Positions 8,321 through 17,798 of a stretch of 64,000 nucleotides of DNA are shown in pieces. The stretch is from contig NZ_BAABBQ010000001.1 in NCBI RefSeq assembly GCF_039538045.1, positions 1,634,001 to 1,698,000 of the forward strand. The letters run 5' to 3'. This DNA is from Sphingomonas swuensis (GTDB taxonomy: Bacteria; Pseudomonadota; Alphaproteobacteria; Sphingomonadales; Sphingomonadaceae). Within the stretch, counting starts at the first letter, position 1. Every line of letters begins with the position of its first letter. Below the pieces are notes generated by a model that did no database searches, was not told the origin of the DNA, and saw only the letters and a program-made list of their open reading frames with translations. The position numbers and the translations under genes are program-made.

Positions 8321-8740
8321 ATGATCGGACGAAGCTCCAAGCTGATTGCGGCTTTCTGCTGCACGACCATGGCGGTCTCCGCCCCGGCCTCGGCGGCAGC
8401 CCGCGCGGCTGCTGCTCCTCAATATAGCCCCTGGGCTTCGCTCTCCGCCTTTGCCTCGCAGAGCAGCAGCGCTGCGCTTTGCGGTGCTGCCGTGGCGAGT
8501 GTCGCGGCTGCGCAGGGTGCGGCTCCGGGATGTGTCCTTCCGCAGGTCGACGCTCCCGTCGCCCCGCCGGTCGAGCAGGCTCCGGTCGGCGGCGTCGTGG
8601 CTCCGGTGGCCTCGTCGGGCTTCAACATCATCCCGCTGCTGATCGGCCTTGGCGTCATCGCCGGTCTTGCTGCGCTGGTGTTGGCCAACAAGGACAACGA
8701 CAGCAACAACGGCAACAACCCGCCGATCAGCCCCAACTGA
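8321..8740 (+). CDS. Small secreted protein with C-terminal membrane segment, function unknown
   Basis: The 139-residue protein starts with a clear signal peptide (basic MIGRSSK, a hydrophobic core, then cleavage near SAPASAAARA). An alanine/proline-rich linker follows, with two cysteines that could pair. A C-terminal hydrophobic helix (about residues 100-122, IIPLLIGLGVIAGLAALVLA) leads into an Asn/Asp-rich tail. No PEP-CTERM motif is present. Upstream in-frame ATG and longer starts exist, but this ATG has AGGGG 10 bases before it and gives the best signal peptide. It is divergent from the left polysaccharide operon. I do not recognise a family with a known function; a cell-envelope role is inferred. 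Confidence 0.6.
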   Translation: MIGRSSKLIAAFCCTTMAVSAPASAAARAAAAPQYSPWASLSAFASQSSSAALCGAAVASVAAAQGAAPGCVLPQVDAPVAPPVEQAPVGGVVAPVASSGFNIIPLLIGLGVIAGLAALVLANKDNDSNNGNNPPISPN

Positions 8741-8755
8741 GGCTAAACGCCTCAG
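8737..8755. terminator. Candidate hairpin terminator after the small secreted protein
   Basis: CTGAGGC-TAAAC-GCCTCAG forms a 7-bp perfect stem with a 5-base loop. It begins at the stop codon of the plus-strand gene and sits between two convergent genes. No T-tract follows on the plus strand, so it may be a processing or pausing site instead. Confidence 0.35.
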
Positions 8756-8774
8756 CCCCTTGAGGCCCTGTTAC

Positions 8775-8800
8775 GGCCGTCGCTGGGTTCAGCGGCGGCC
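8775..8800. terminator. Candidate hairpin at the mutL 3' end
   Basis: GGCCGTCGCTG and CAGCGGCGGCC form an 11-bp stem with one G-T pair around a GGTT loop. The structure includes the last codons of mutL (minus strand) and faces the preceding hairpin, so the two may insulate the convergent genes. There is no T-tract. Confidence 0.3.
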
Positions 8801-10561
8801 GAACAGTCGTTCTATGTCCTCATGCGCGAGCTTGACCCAGGTCGGGCGCCCATGGTTGCAGTGGCCACTGTGGGGGGTTACTTCCATTTCGCGCAAAAGC
8901 GCATTCATCTCGGCCACTGACAGTATCCGTCCGGCTCGCACGCTGTGGTGGCAGGCGAAGGTCGCCGCCAGAAGTTCGAGCCGTGCCTTGAGCGCCTGCG
9001 CGCCGCCAAGTTCCGCCAGCTCTGCGGCGAGATCACGAACCAGCGCCGCGACGTCGAAGGTGCCGAGCGGCGCCGGCGTTGCTCGCACCAGCACGGCGGC
9101 CGGGCCGAAGCGCTCCAGCTCGAGGCCATAGGCGGCAAGCTCCGCCGAGGCATCCTCGAGCCGGTCGGCGTCGGGTTCGTCGAGTTCCACTACCAGCGGC
9201 AGCAGCAGCGCCTGGGCGATGACCTCCCCGTCTCCGGCGGCCCGTTTGAGGCGCTCGAGCACCAGCCGTTCGTGCGCCGCATGCTGATCGACGATGACCA
9301 GCCCATCCTGCGCCTCGGCAACGATATAGGTGGCCGCGACCTGTCCGCGCGCGACCCCGAGCGGATGGTCAAGAACCGGGGCGGAGGCTGGCTCCGCCCT
9401 GGCCGAGGGTGGCGCCGTGAACAAGGAGCGGGCTTCATTGACCCCCACCCCTTCCCTGTAGTCGGTGGCCGCAGGGTCGTAGACGGGGAAGCCAGCGCCG
9501 GCACCCGGGGGAGGAGAATAGGCTTCGAGCTCGCTTGTCCAGCGCACGGGCGCTGCGGCCTGCGCGCGTGCCGCGCTTCGATGCCCGGCCTGGTCGAGCG
9601 CCGAGCGCAACCCTCCGACCAGCAATCCCCTGATCCCCTGCGGATCGGCGAAGCGGACCTCGGTCTTGGCGGGGTGAACGTTGATGTCGAGTTCCGCGCC
9701 CGGCACCTCGAGGAACAAGGCGACGATCGGATGGCGGTCGCGCGCGATCAGGTCCTGGTAGGCAGCTCTCAGCGCCCCGACGAGAAGCCTGTCCTTCACC
9801 GGGCGGCGGTTGACGAAAAGGAACTGCTGATCGGCCGCGCCGCGGGTGAAGGTCGGCAGGCTGACCACGCCGCCTAGGCGAACGCCGTTGCGGTCAAGAT
9901 CGATCGGCAGGCCGTGGTCGGCGAGCGAGGGATCGAGCAGTTCGGCCACCCGCTGGGGCAAGCCCGCCGGACGGACCGACAGGGTCCGCCGACCATCGTG
10001 CTCGAGGGTAAAGGCAACGTCGGGCCGTGCCATCGCAAGTCGGCGCACCGCGTCGAGGCAGGCGGCATATTCGGCGCGCGGCGAGCGCAGGAACTTGCGG
10101 CGGGCCGGGACCTTGCCGAACAACTGCTCGACCCGGACGCGGGTGCCGGGAGGAAGGGCGGCGGGCCCCTCCCCGATCCGGATGCCATGATCGATCTCGA
10201 GCCGCCATCCATCCTGTCCCCGGCACCGGCTGTCGAGCGTGAAACGCGCCACGCTCGCAATCGAGGGCAGCGCCTCGCCGCGAAAGCCGAAGCTCGCGAC
10301 TGCTTCGATCCGCTCGTCGGGGAGCTTGGAGGTGGCGTGCCGCTCGATCGCCAGCGCCATGTCCGCGGGGCTCATGCCGCTGCCGTCGTCACTCACCTCG
10401 ACGAGGTCGAGCCCGCCGCCCGAAAGGCGAATCTCGACCGTGGTTGCGCCAGCATCGAGGCTGTTCTCGACCAGTTCCTTAAGCGCGCTCGCCGGACGCT
10501 CGACCACCTCGCCCGCGGCGATGCGATCTACCAGATGCGAGGGCAGCCTTCTTATTGACAT
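8789..10561 (-). CDS. mutL: DNA mismatch repair protein MutL
   Basis: The 590-residue protein is the mismatch-repair ATPase that couples MutS to strand incision. The N-terminal GHKL ATPase shows ELVENSLDAG (29-38), DDGSGM (58-63), ATSKL and GFRGEAL (92-98). A proline/alanine linker (about 330-400) leads to the dimerisation domain, which carries the metal-dependent nickase motif DQHAAHERLVLE (425-436; DQHA-x2-E-x4-E), the ACHHS block and CNHGRP (568-573). It is therefore an endonuclease-type MutL, as expected in bacteria lacking MutH. The ATG has AGGA upstream; an 18-residue N-terminal extension is possible but not family-like. It is divergent from mreB. Confidence 0.97.
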   Translation of the reverse strand: MSIRRLPSHLVDRIAAGEVVERPASALKELVENSLDAGATTVEIRLSGGGLDLVEVSDDGSGMSPADMALAIERHATSKLPDERIEAVASFGFRGEALPSIASVARFTLDSRCRGQDGWRLEIDHGIRIGEGPAALPPGTRVRVEQLFGKVPARRKFLRSPRAEYAACLDAVRRLAMARPDVAFTLEHDGRRTLSVRPAGLPQRVAELLDPSLADHGLPIDLDRNGVRLGGVVSLPTFTRGAADQQFLFVNRRPVKDRLLVGALRAAYQDLIARDRHPIVALFLEVPGAELDINVHPAKTEVRFADPQGIRGLLVGGLRSALDQAGHRSAARAQAAAPVRWTSELEAYSPPPGAGAGFPVYDPAATDYREGVGVNEARSLFTAPPSARAEPASAPVLDHPLGVARGQVAATYIVAEAQDGLVIVDQHAAHERLVLERLKRAAGDGEVIAQALLLPLVVELDEPDADRLEDASAELAAYGLELERFGPAAVLVRATPAPLGTFDVAALVRDLAAELAELGGAQALKARLELLAATFACHHSVRAGRILSVAEMNALLREMEVTPHSGHCNHGRPTWVKLAHEDIERLFGRR

Positions 10562-10612
10562 GACAGGGGTCCTAGCCCAATCGCTCTTAGCGGGCGAGGG
10601 ACTGCTTCCGGA

Positions 10613-10644
10613 CACTGGTAATCGGTCGTTACGCCACTGGTAAT
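10613..10644. repeat. 10-bp direct repeat upstream of mreB
   Basis: CACTGGTAAT occurs at 10613-10622 and again at 10635-10644, a 22-bp period or about two helical turns. The second copy ends 29 bases before the mreB ATG and both lie in the mutL-mreB divergent spacer. The arrangement suits tandem binding of a regulator to one DNA face. Confidence 0.4.
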
Positions 10645-10646
10645 GA

Positions 10647-11711
<1,065 letters not shown>

Positions 11712-11729
11712 CGGCGAAAGGAAGTCGAC

Positions 11730-12620
11730 GTGGCGCCAGGGCCAGGTGCGCGCCCGGGCTGGTCGAGGCGGGCGCAATATGGCGTGTTCTTCAGCTTCCT
11801 GGCGGCGATCGCCGGATTGCTGATCGGCCTTGGGCTGCTCGCGCTGAGCCTGGTGTCGCCTTCGGCCTATGCGACGGTGCGCGGCACTGCCCTCGACGTA
11901 ACGGCCCCGGTCAGCCGGAGCCTCGAGGCGGTCACCAGCACCGTCGGCGGGTTGTTCAGCGGCGCGGGCGATTACTGGGACGCGGCCAATCAGAATGGGC
12001 GGCTCAAGGCCGAGAACCAGGCGCTCCGCCGCCAGGCGATCCAGGCGCGCGCCATCTTCCAGGAGAATGCGCAACTCAAGGCGGCGATCGGGCTCCGCGA
12101 GAAGACGGTGCAGTCGGTCGCGACCGGTCGGATCGTTGGCTCGAGCCTCGAAAGCGAGCGACGCTTTGCGGTCATCTCGGCCGGGAGCGGTGATGGCGTG
12201 CAGGGCGGAATGCCGGTCCGCGCCGCCGACGGACTGATCGGGCGGATCATCGACGTCGGCGCGACCGCGGCCAGAGTCCTGCTGGTGTCCGATCGGGCCA
12301 ATATCGTGCCATCGCGGCTGCTCCGGGGCGGCCAGCCGGTGATCGCTACCGGGCGCGGAGATGGCACCATCGACCTTCGTCCGCTCGAGGTCGGGCGCAA
12401 TCCCTTCCGCCGAGGCGACATCGTGGTCACGTCAGGAACGGGCGGACTTTACCCGCCGGGCGTTCCGGTAGCCAAGGTCGTCCGTCTCGATGACGACGGC
12501 GCGATCGCCGTGCCGATGGCCGATCCGTCTGACGCAAGCTTCGCCATCGTCGAGCGGCCCTATGAGGAATCGGCGTTGCCCGAGGCGGCACCCGCCGACG
12601 ACGCGGAGGCCGCCCGCTAG
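11730..12620 (+). CDS. mreC: Rod-shape determining protein MreC
   Basis: This 296-residue bitopic membrane protein links the MreB filament to periplasmic wall synthases. One membrane helix (about 16-40) is followed by a coiled coil (about 80-110, containing NGRLKAENQALRRQA) and the beta-barrel MreC domain, with GDGVQGGMPVRAADGLIGRI and VVTSGTGGLYPPGVPVAKV. The start codon is GTG, chosen because AAGGAAG lies 5 bases before it. It sits 18 bases after mreB and abuts mreD. Confidence 0.95.
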   Translation: MAPGPGARPGWSRRAQYGVFFSFLAAIAGLLIGLGLLALSLVSPSAYATVRGTALDVTAPVSRSLEAVTSTVGGLFSGAGDYWDAANQNGRLKAENQALRRQAIQARAIFQENAQLKAAIGLREKTVQSVATGRIVGSSLESERRFAVISAGSGDGVQGGMPVRAADGLIGRIIDVGATAARVLLVSDRANIVPSRLLRGGQPVIATGRGDGTIDLRPLEVGRNPFRRGDIVVTSGTGGLYPPGVPVAKVVRLDDDGAIAVPMADPSDASFAIVERPYEESALPEAAPADDAEAAR

Positions 12621-13142
12621 ATGGTCCGCTCCGCCCTCGGCCGACCCAATGCCCTCGACCGCCGGCCCAAGCGCATTGCCATGGCCATTCCGGCGCTGTC
12701 GGTCGCGATCGCCTCCCTGTTGCCCTTGCTGCCGATCGTCGCGGACATCGGCTGGCTGCCGCCGACTGGCCTGTTGCTGCTGCTCGCCTGGCGACTGCTT
12801 CGCTCGGACGTGATCCCCGCCTGGTGGGCGGCCCCGCTCGGGCTCTGGAACGACCTGGTGCTCGGACTTCCGATCGGACTGTCGGTCGCGACCTGGACTG
12901 CGGCGATGATCCTCCTCGACCTGCTCGATCGCCGGACCATGTGGCGGGACTATTGGATCGAGTGGCTGCTGGCCGCAGCACTGATCGCGCTTTCAGAGAT
13001 CGCCCGCGCGCAGGTCGATGCCGCCATGGGGTCCCCCTACCCGCTCGCCGCGCTGATCCCTCCGACCCTGATCGCGATCCTCACCTTCCCGCTCGCCGCC
13101 TGGTCGGCGAGTGCGATCGATCGCTGGAGGCTCGGCCGATGA
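12621..13142 (+). CDS. mreD: Rod-shape determining protein MreD
   Basis: The 173-residue integral membrane protein has about five predicted helices and follows mreC directly: its ATG is the next codon after the mreC stop. MreD proteins are poorly conserved in sequence, so the call rests on hydrophobicity, size and its position between mreC and mrdA. It works with MreC in the elongasome. Its stop overlaps the mrdA start as ATGA. Confidence 0.9.
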   Translation: MVRSALGRPNALDRRPKRIAMAIPALSVAIASLLPLLPIVADIGWLPPTGLLLLLAWRLLRSDVIPAWWAAPLGLWNDLVLGLPIGLSVATWTAAMILLDLLDRRTMWRDYWIEWLLAAALIALSEIARAQVDAAMGSPYPLAALIPPTLIAILTFPLAAWSASAIDRWRLGR

Positions 13143-15127
13143 GCCGGATCACCAGCGGCCAGACCGACCTGCTCTTCTCGCGGCGGATGCTGGTGGTCGG
13201 CGGCGCGCAGATTGCCGTGGCGAGCGCGCTGATCGGGCGGATGGGCTGGCTCGCGATCAAGGAGAACGACAAGTATAATCTCCTCTCCGAGGACAATCGG
13301 GTCCAGCTGATCATCGTCCCGCCCCGCCGTGGCTGGATTGTCGACCGCTCCAACAAGCCGATTGCCATCAATCGCTCCGATTTTCGGGTCGATCTCATTC
13401 CCGAGCGGATGAACGACGTCGAACGTGAGTTGTCCCTCTTGGCCCAGCTGCTCGCCCTTGGTCCCGATCAGGTCGACCGGATCCGCCGCGAGATCCGCGA
13501 CAGCCGCGGCTTTCAGCCGGTCCAGGTCGCGGAGAACGTGCCCTACGAGCGCTACGCCGCGATCACCGTGCGCTTGCCCGAGCTTCCGGGGGTCGAGCCG
13601 GCGCGGGGCTTTACCCGCTTCTATCCATCGGGTGCCGCGGTGGGCCAGCTGGTCGGCTATGTCGGCGCCGCCAATGCCAAGGAATATGAGAGGGAGCGCA
13701 ATCCGCTGCTGATCACTCCGGGGTTCAAGATCGGCAAGGAAGGCCTGGAAGCGATCCTCGAGCAACGGCTGCGCGGCATCCCTGGCGGCCAGCGAGTCGA
13801 AGTCTCGGCGCGCGGCAAGCTGATCCGCGAATTGACGCCAAAGCCCGATCACAGCGGCAACACGGTCAAGCTGTCGATCGACTCCGGGCTACAGGAATAT
13901 GCCGCCCGCCGCCTCGGCGAGGAAAGCGGCAGCTGTACGATCATCGACTGCCAGACCGGCGACATCCTCTGCATGGCCTCGATGCCGAGCTACGATCCCA
14001 ACAGCTTCTCCGACGGGATCGGCCGCACCGAGTGGAAGACGCTCTCCGAGGATCCGCGCAAGCCGCTGCTCAACAAGACGGTGAACGCGCTCTACCCGCC
14101 GGGTTCGACGCTTAAGCCGATGGTCGCGCTGGCGCTGCAGAAGCACGGCATCGACCCCAAGGAGACGGTGTTCTGTGGCGGCGGCTACCAGCTTGGCAAC
14201 CGCTTCTTCCGCTGTCTTGGACGGCACGGCACGGTCAACATGCACCGTGCCATCGCCAAGAGCTGCAACACCTATTTCTACTCGATGAGCAATCGCATCG
14301 GCTACGACGCGATTGCACCGATGGCGCATTATCTCGGACTGGGAGAGAAGTTCGACCTGCCGCTGGTCAGCCAGAATTACGGCACGATCCCCGACAGCGA
14401 ATGGAAGCGCAAACGCTACGAGCGTTCGAAGCGGCTGGTCGAGCGACCCGACTGGACCCGCTCGGACACGCTGAATGCCGCGATCGGACAGGGGTTCGTC
14501 ATCGTCAATCCGCTCCAGCTGGCGGTAATGGCCAGCCGGATTGCCGGCGGCCGACTGGTGCAGCCGGCGCTGCTCGGCGCCCACAAGGAACTCGCGCCCG
14601 CGCTCGACGTGCCGCCAGAACATCTGGAGGCCGTGCGCGGCGGCATGTGGGAGGTGGTCAATGGAGACGGCACCGCCGGCGCCTCGCGCATTACCCTTCC
14701 CGGGATCGAGATGGCGGGCAAGACCGGCACCGCGCAGGTCCGGCGCCTGTCGGCGAGCGCGAGTCGCGGCCAGGGCGGCGACTGGCGCTACCGAGACCAC
14801 GGGCTGTTCGTCTTCTTCGCGCCGTTCGACAAGCCGCGCTACGCGGGCTCGGTGGTGATCGAGCACGGCATGGGCGGTGCCCGCGCCGCCGCTCCGGTGG
14901 CCAAGGACGTGCTTATGCACCTGTTCGATCCCGCCGCCGCGGCCAAGCGGCTTGGCGAGCTCGAGGCCGAGTGGGGCGGGACGCTTGCCGAGCGGACCTT
15001 ACGGCGAAATCAGGCGATCGAGCTGGCGGCGCAGCAGGCGGCTTCCGCCAAGTCGCCGCCGATCGCCGCCCCTGCCCCCGTTCCAAGCAGCGTCAACGCG
15101 CCGCCTCCCGCGCCGGACGACCGATGA
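13139..15127 (+). CDS. mrdA: Penicillin-binding protein 2 (peptidoglycan transpeptidase)
   Basis: This 662-residue class B PBP cross-links lateral-wall peptidoglycan with RodA. One N-terminal membrane helix (about 17-40) precedes the pedestal domain (GWIVDRSNKPIAINRSDFRV). The transpeptidase domain has the three catalytic motifs: S323-T-L-K326, S375-C-N377 and K528-T-G530. The frame stays open far upstream, but the ATG overlapping the mreD stop starts the family sequence and fits operon coupling. The C-terminal tail is rich in Ala/Pro. The stop overlaps rodA as ATGA. Confidence 0.97.
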   Translation: MSRITSGQTDLLFSRRMLVVGGAQIAVASALIGRMGWLAIKENDKYNLLSEDNRVQLIIVPPRRGWIVDRSNKPIAINRSDFRVDLIPERMNDVERELSLLAQLLALGPDQVDRIRREIRDSRGFQPVQVAENVPYERYAAITVRLPELPGVEPARGFTRFYPSGAAVGQLVGYVGAANAKEYERERNPLLITPGFKIGKEGLEAILEQRLRGIPGGQRVEVSARGKLIRELTPKPDHSGNTVKLSIDSGLQEYAARRLGEESGSCTIIDCQTGDILCMASMPSYDPNSFSDGIGRTEWKTLSEDPRKPLLNKTVNALYPPGSTLKPMVALALQKHGIDPKETVFCGGGYQLGNRFFRCLGRHGTVNMHRAIAKSCNTYFYSMSNRIGYDAIAPMAHYLGLGEKFDLPLVSQNYGTIPDSEWKRKRYERSKRLVERPDWTRSDTLNAAIGQGFVIVNPLQLAVMASRIAGGRLVQPALLGAHKELAPALDVPPEHLEAVRGGMWEVVNGDGTAGASRITLPGIEMAGKTGTAQVRRLSASASRGQGGDWRYRDHGLFVFFAPFDKPRYAGSVVIEHGMGGARAAAPVAKDVLMHLFDPAAAAKRLGELEAEWGGTLAERTLRRNQAIELAAQQAASAKSPPIAAPAPVPSSVNAPPPAPDDR

Positions 15128-16239
15128 TCAGCAGCGCCCTCATTCCCCAGCCGCTCGCCCGCCTTCCCTGGCGGCTGATCTTCCTCATCAGCGGGATCGG
15201 CCTGTTCGGCCTCATCAACCTCTATTCGGCGGCGGGCGGCTCAATCCAGCCTTGGGCGATGCGTCAGGGAATGGCTTTCGCCATGTTCTTGACGATGGCG
15301 ATCATCATCTCGGGCGTGCGCGAGGCGACGATCAAGCAGCTGACCATCCCGGTCTATCTCGCCATCGTCGTCATGCTGGTGCTGGTCGATCTGCTCGGCT
15401 TCGTCGGCAAGGGGGCGCAGCGCTGGCTCGATCTCGGCTTCATCCGGCTCCAGCCGTCCGAGTTCATGAAGCCGGCCATCGCACTGATGCTTGCGCGCTT
15501 CTACGACCTGCTTCCCGCCGGCGACATGCGCAGCTTCCGCGCGATCTGGCCTGCCGCCGCCCTGATCGGCGTTCCAGCGGGGCTGGTCATCCTCCAGCCC
15601 GACCTCGGAACCGGGCTGATGGTCTGCTTCGCCGGGGTCACGGTCATGTTCCTCGCCGGCGTGCCGCTGCGCTGGTTCCTCATTCCCGGAACCCTGCTCG
15701 CCGCCGCAGTGCCGGCCATCTACGCCTTCCTGATGCACGACTATCAGCGCCGCCGGGTCGACATCTTCCTCGACCCCGAGAGCGATCCGCTGGGTGCCGG
15801 CTATCATATTACCCAGAGCAAGATCGCGATCGGGTCGGGCGGGCTGTTCGGCAAGGGCTATCTCCAGGGCAGCCAGAGCCACCTCCAATATCTGCCCGAG
15901 GGCCACACCGACTTCGCCTTCGCGACCTTGGCGGAGGAATGGGGGATGTTCGGCGGGACGATCGTCATCCTCGCCTACCTCCTGGTCCTCCGCTGGTGCC
16001 TGAAGGTCGCCGCCAACGCCCCGACGCGCTTTGCGCGCCTCTCCTGCGCGGGGCTGACCGCGGTGCTGTTCAGCTATTTCGCGATCAACCTCCTGATGGT
16101 GATGGGGCTCGCTCCGGTCGTCGGAATTCCGCTGCCGCTGATCAGCTACGGCGGCTCGGCGGTGATGACGGTAATGATCTGCCTCGGACTGCTGATGAGC
16201 TTCGAGCGCCAGCAGCGGACCCGCTCGACGCTGAGCTGA
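15124..16239 (+). CDS. rodA: Peptidoglycan glycosyltransferase RodA (SEDS family)
   Basis: This 371-residue polytopic SEDS protein polymerises lipid II in the elongasome. Family landmarks are GAQRWLDLGFIRLQPSEFMKP (about residues 98-118), LQPDLGTGL, the periplasmic loop GYHITQSKIAIGSGG with GKGYLQGSQSHLQYLPEGHTDF, and the C-terminal GIPLPLISYGGSAVM. The conserved Asp in the HTDFAFA loop is present. Its ATG overlaps the mrdA stop. It ends the operon, and a GC-rich hairpin follows. Confidence 0.97.
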   Translation: MISSALIPQPLARLPWRLIFLISGIGLFGLINLYSAAGGSIQPWAMRQGMAFAMFLTMAIIISGVREATIKQLTIPVYLAIVVMLVLVDLLGFVGKGAQRWLDLGFIRLQPSEFMKPAIALMLARFYDLLPAGDMRSFRAIWPAAALIGVPAGLVILQPDLGTGLMVCFAGVTVMFLAGVPLRWFLIPGTLLAAAVPAIYAFLMHDYQRRRVDIFLDPESDPLGAGYHITQSKIAIGSGGLFGKGYLQGSQSHLQYLPEGHTDFAFATLAEEWGMFGGTIVILAYLLVLRWCLKVAANAPTRFARLSCAGLTAVLFSYFAINLLMVMGLAPVVGIPLPLISYGGSAVMTVMICLGLLMSFERQQRTRSTLS

Positions 16240-16250
16240 TTTACAGGGTT

Positions 16251-16288
16251 GCGCGGGGGCCGGAGCCCCGCTAGAGGCTCCCCCGCGC
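16251..16288 (+). terminator. GC-rich hairpin after rodA
   Basis: GCGCGGGGG (16251-16259) pairs with CCCCCGCGC (16280-16288), and an inner GAGCC/GGCTC stem lies above a short bulge. It begins 11 bases after the rodA stop and precedes tRNA-Lys, so it plausibly ends the elongasome operon. There is no clear T-tract. Confidence 0.45.
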
Positions 16289-16326
16289 CCCGCTTTCAAG
16301 CGGCCGAGCGCACTGCCTTAAGGCAT

Positions 16327-16402
<76 letters not shown>

Positions 16403-16418
16403 CCTTCTTCCTCTGAAA

Positions 16419-17798
16419 TCAGGCTTTTGCCCGCGGGGCGAGTTTGTCGAGCCATTTGCCGAGCGGCCCTGCGCCCCAGGCGAGGGCCTGGTAGAGCTTG
16501 AGCGTCGGGCGGGCCCAGCCTGTGTAGAGGCCGGGCTTCGCGCTGGCGTTCGCAAGGCGGAAGACGATGTGGCTTCCGCGGGTGATGGCGTTGCGCAGCC
16601 GATAGATCGCCTTGCGCCTCCATGGCAGAGCGGCGCTCGGCGCCACCCGCTTCCTCGGGCGGATGCCGCGCTTGGCCCAGGTCAGGCGATAGGCAAGACC
16701 CTCGCGGCGGTGGCGGAACCCGGCCGCCTGCGTGTCGGCGACGAAGTCGGGCGCAACGATTGCCAGCGCGAGCCTTCCCTCATCCCTCGCCGCCTCGATC
16801 ATCTCGTGAATCTCGGCCGAGCGAACGACCGCGACATTGGTACCGCGTCCGTCGCTGCTGTAGGGCTCCACCCAGGCGTCGCCAAAAGCGATGTCGGCGG
16901 TTTCGGCCGCAACGTCGTCGCACCAGTTGCAGGCCGGGTTTTGCCAGAAGCCCGCGCCCCAGTCTCCGTCCGCAAGGTGCATCCAATCCTCCGATCGATG
17001 CCTTCCATCATCGAGGGTAAGGTCAGCGCGGTACCAATTGGCGGGGCGGCCCGGGTCCTTGAGGCGATAGTCCACGGCCCTCACCCGCATCATGTCCGTG
17101 TCGAGCTGGAGCGCGAAGCTGTCGACCAGATGGGCACTCTTCTGGTGGCCGCAGAAAAGGCCGAGCGTATGGGTGATGCGCTCCTCAAGCAGGGGATCGG
17201 CGCGGCGGGCAAGGTTCACCGCCTTGATGAAGCAGGGAAGGCCGACGATCGCATAGAGACCGGGCGTGCTCCGGATCGTCCTGAGAATGTCCGCGAGATC
17301 AACCGGATAGTAGCGGGACTTGGCACCTCGGCCGAGTTCTTCGAGCGAGCTCGAGAGGGTATAGCCGAAAAAGCGGCCACCGACCGAGGGATCCTCGGGA
17401 CGGACATGGGCGACGGCGTCGACCTTGCCGGTCCTGAGCAACTCTCCCGCAACCCAGCTCGTGAGGCCGCCCGAGCTTCCGTTCGACCGCCACTCCTCCT
17501 CCGCGACATGGCCGACGTAGCTGGCCCGGACGCGACCGAGGCGAGCGTGACGCGGCACGTCATCGAAGAGGGCGTCGGCGATGTGATCTTCGTCGCGCGC
17601 GAACGGGCTCATCGGACAGCGCGACGCGACGTCCTCGCTCGACCGGTCGGCAAAGTCGCCAGCGGGCTTGCGGAAGCCGTCGCGGTCCCAGCCCATTGCA
17701 CTGTCCTCGGCGAGCAGGGTGCAGGCTCCGCAACCGATGCAGAGGTCGGACCCGGCGAGCGCGTTGGGGGAGAGTGCCCGCTCAGGCGAGGGCGGCAT
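16419..17798 (-). CDS. FrhB/FdhB-like iron-sulfur flavoprotein (coenzyme F420 hydrogenase beta-subunit family)
   Basis: The 459-residue protein opens with a ferredoxin-like cluster motif CIGCGAC (Cys 20, 23, 26) and then has both FrhB_FdhB domains. Seen features are SNGSSGGLTSWVAGELL, GLPCFIKAVN, LGLFCGHQKS, and the later cysteines of NPACNWCDD leading into DIAFGDAW. Family members reduce substrates through FAD and iron-sulfur centres. Many non-F420 relatives sit beside polysaccharide pyruvyl transferases in glycan loci, as here. The start codon overlaps the upstream pyruvyl transferase by 17 bases; a longer start 36 bases upstream lacks support. The substrate is unknown. Confidence 0.82.
   Translation of the reverse strand: MPPSPERALSPNALAGSDLCIGCGACTLLAEDSAMGWDRDGFRKPAGDFADRSSEDVASRCPMSPFARDEDHIADALFDDVPRHARLGRVRASYVGHVAEEEWRSNGSSGGLTSWVAGELLRTGKVDAVAHVRPEDPSVGGRFFGYTLSSSLEELGRGAKSRYYPVDLADILRTIRSTPGLYAIVGLPCFIKAVNLARRADPLLEERITHTLGLFCGHQKSAHLVDSFALQLDTDMMRVRAVDYRLKDPGRPANWYRADLTLDDGRHRSEDWMHLADGDWGAGFWQNPACNWCDDVAAETADIAFGDAWVEPYSSDGRGTNVAVVRSAEIHEMIEAARDEGRLALAIVAPDFVADTQAAGFRHRREGLAYRLTWAKRGIRPRKRVAPSAALPWRRKAIYRLRNAITRGSHIVFRLANASAKPGLYTGWARPTLKLYQALAWGAGPLGKWLDKLAPRAKA

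Noticed and set aside
8321..8740. PEP-CTERM sorting signal in the small secreted protein
   Set aside because: There is a C-terminal hydrophobic helix, but no Pro-Glu-Pro motif before it and no basic cluster after it.
10555..10560. TTGACA -35 hexamer for mreB
   Set aside because: The hexamer overlaps the mutL start and no acceptable -10 element lies 16-18 bases downstream.
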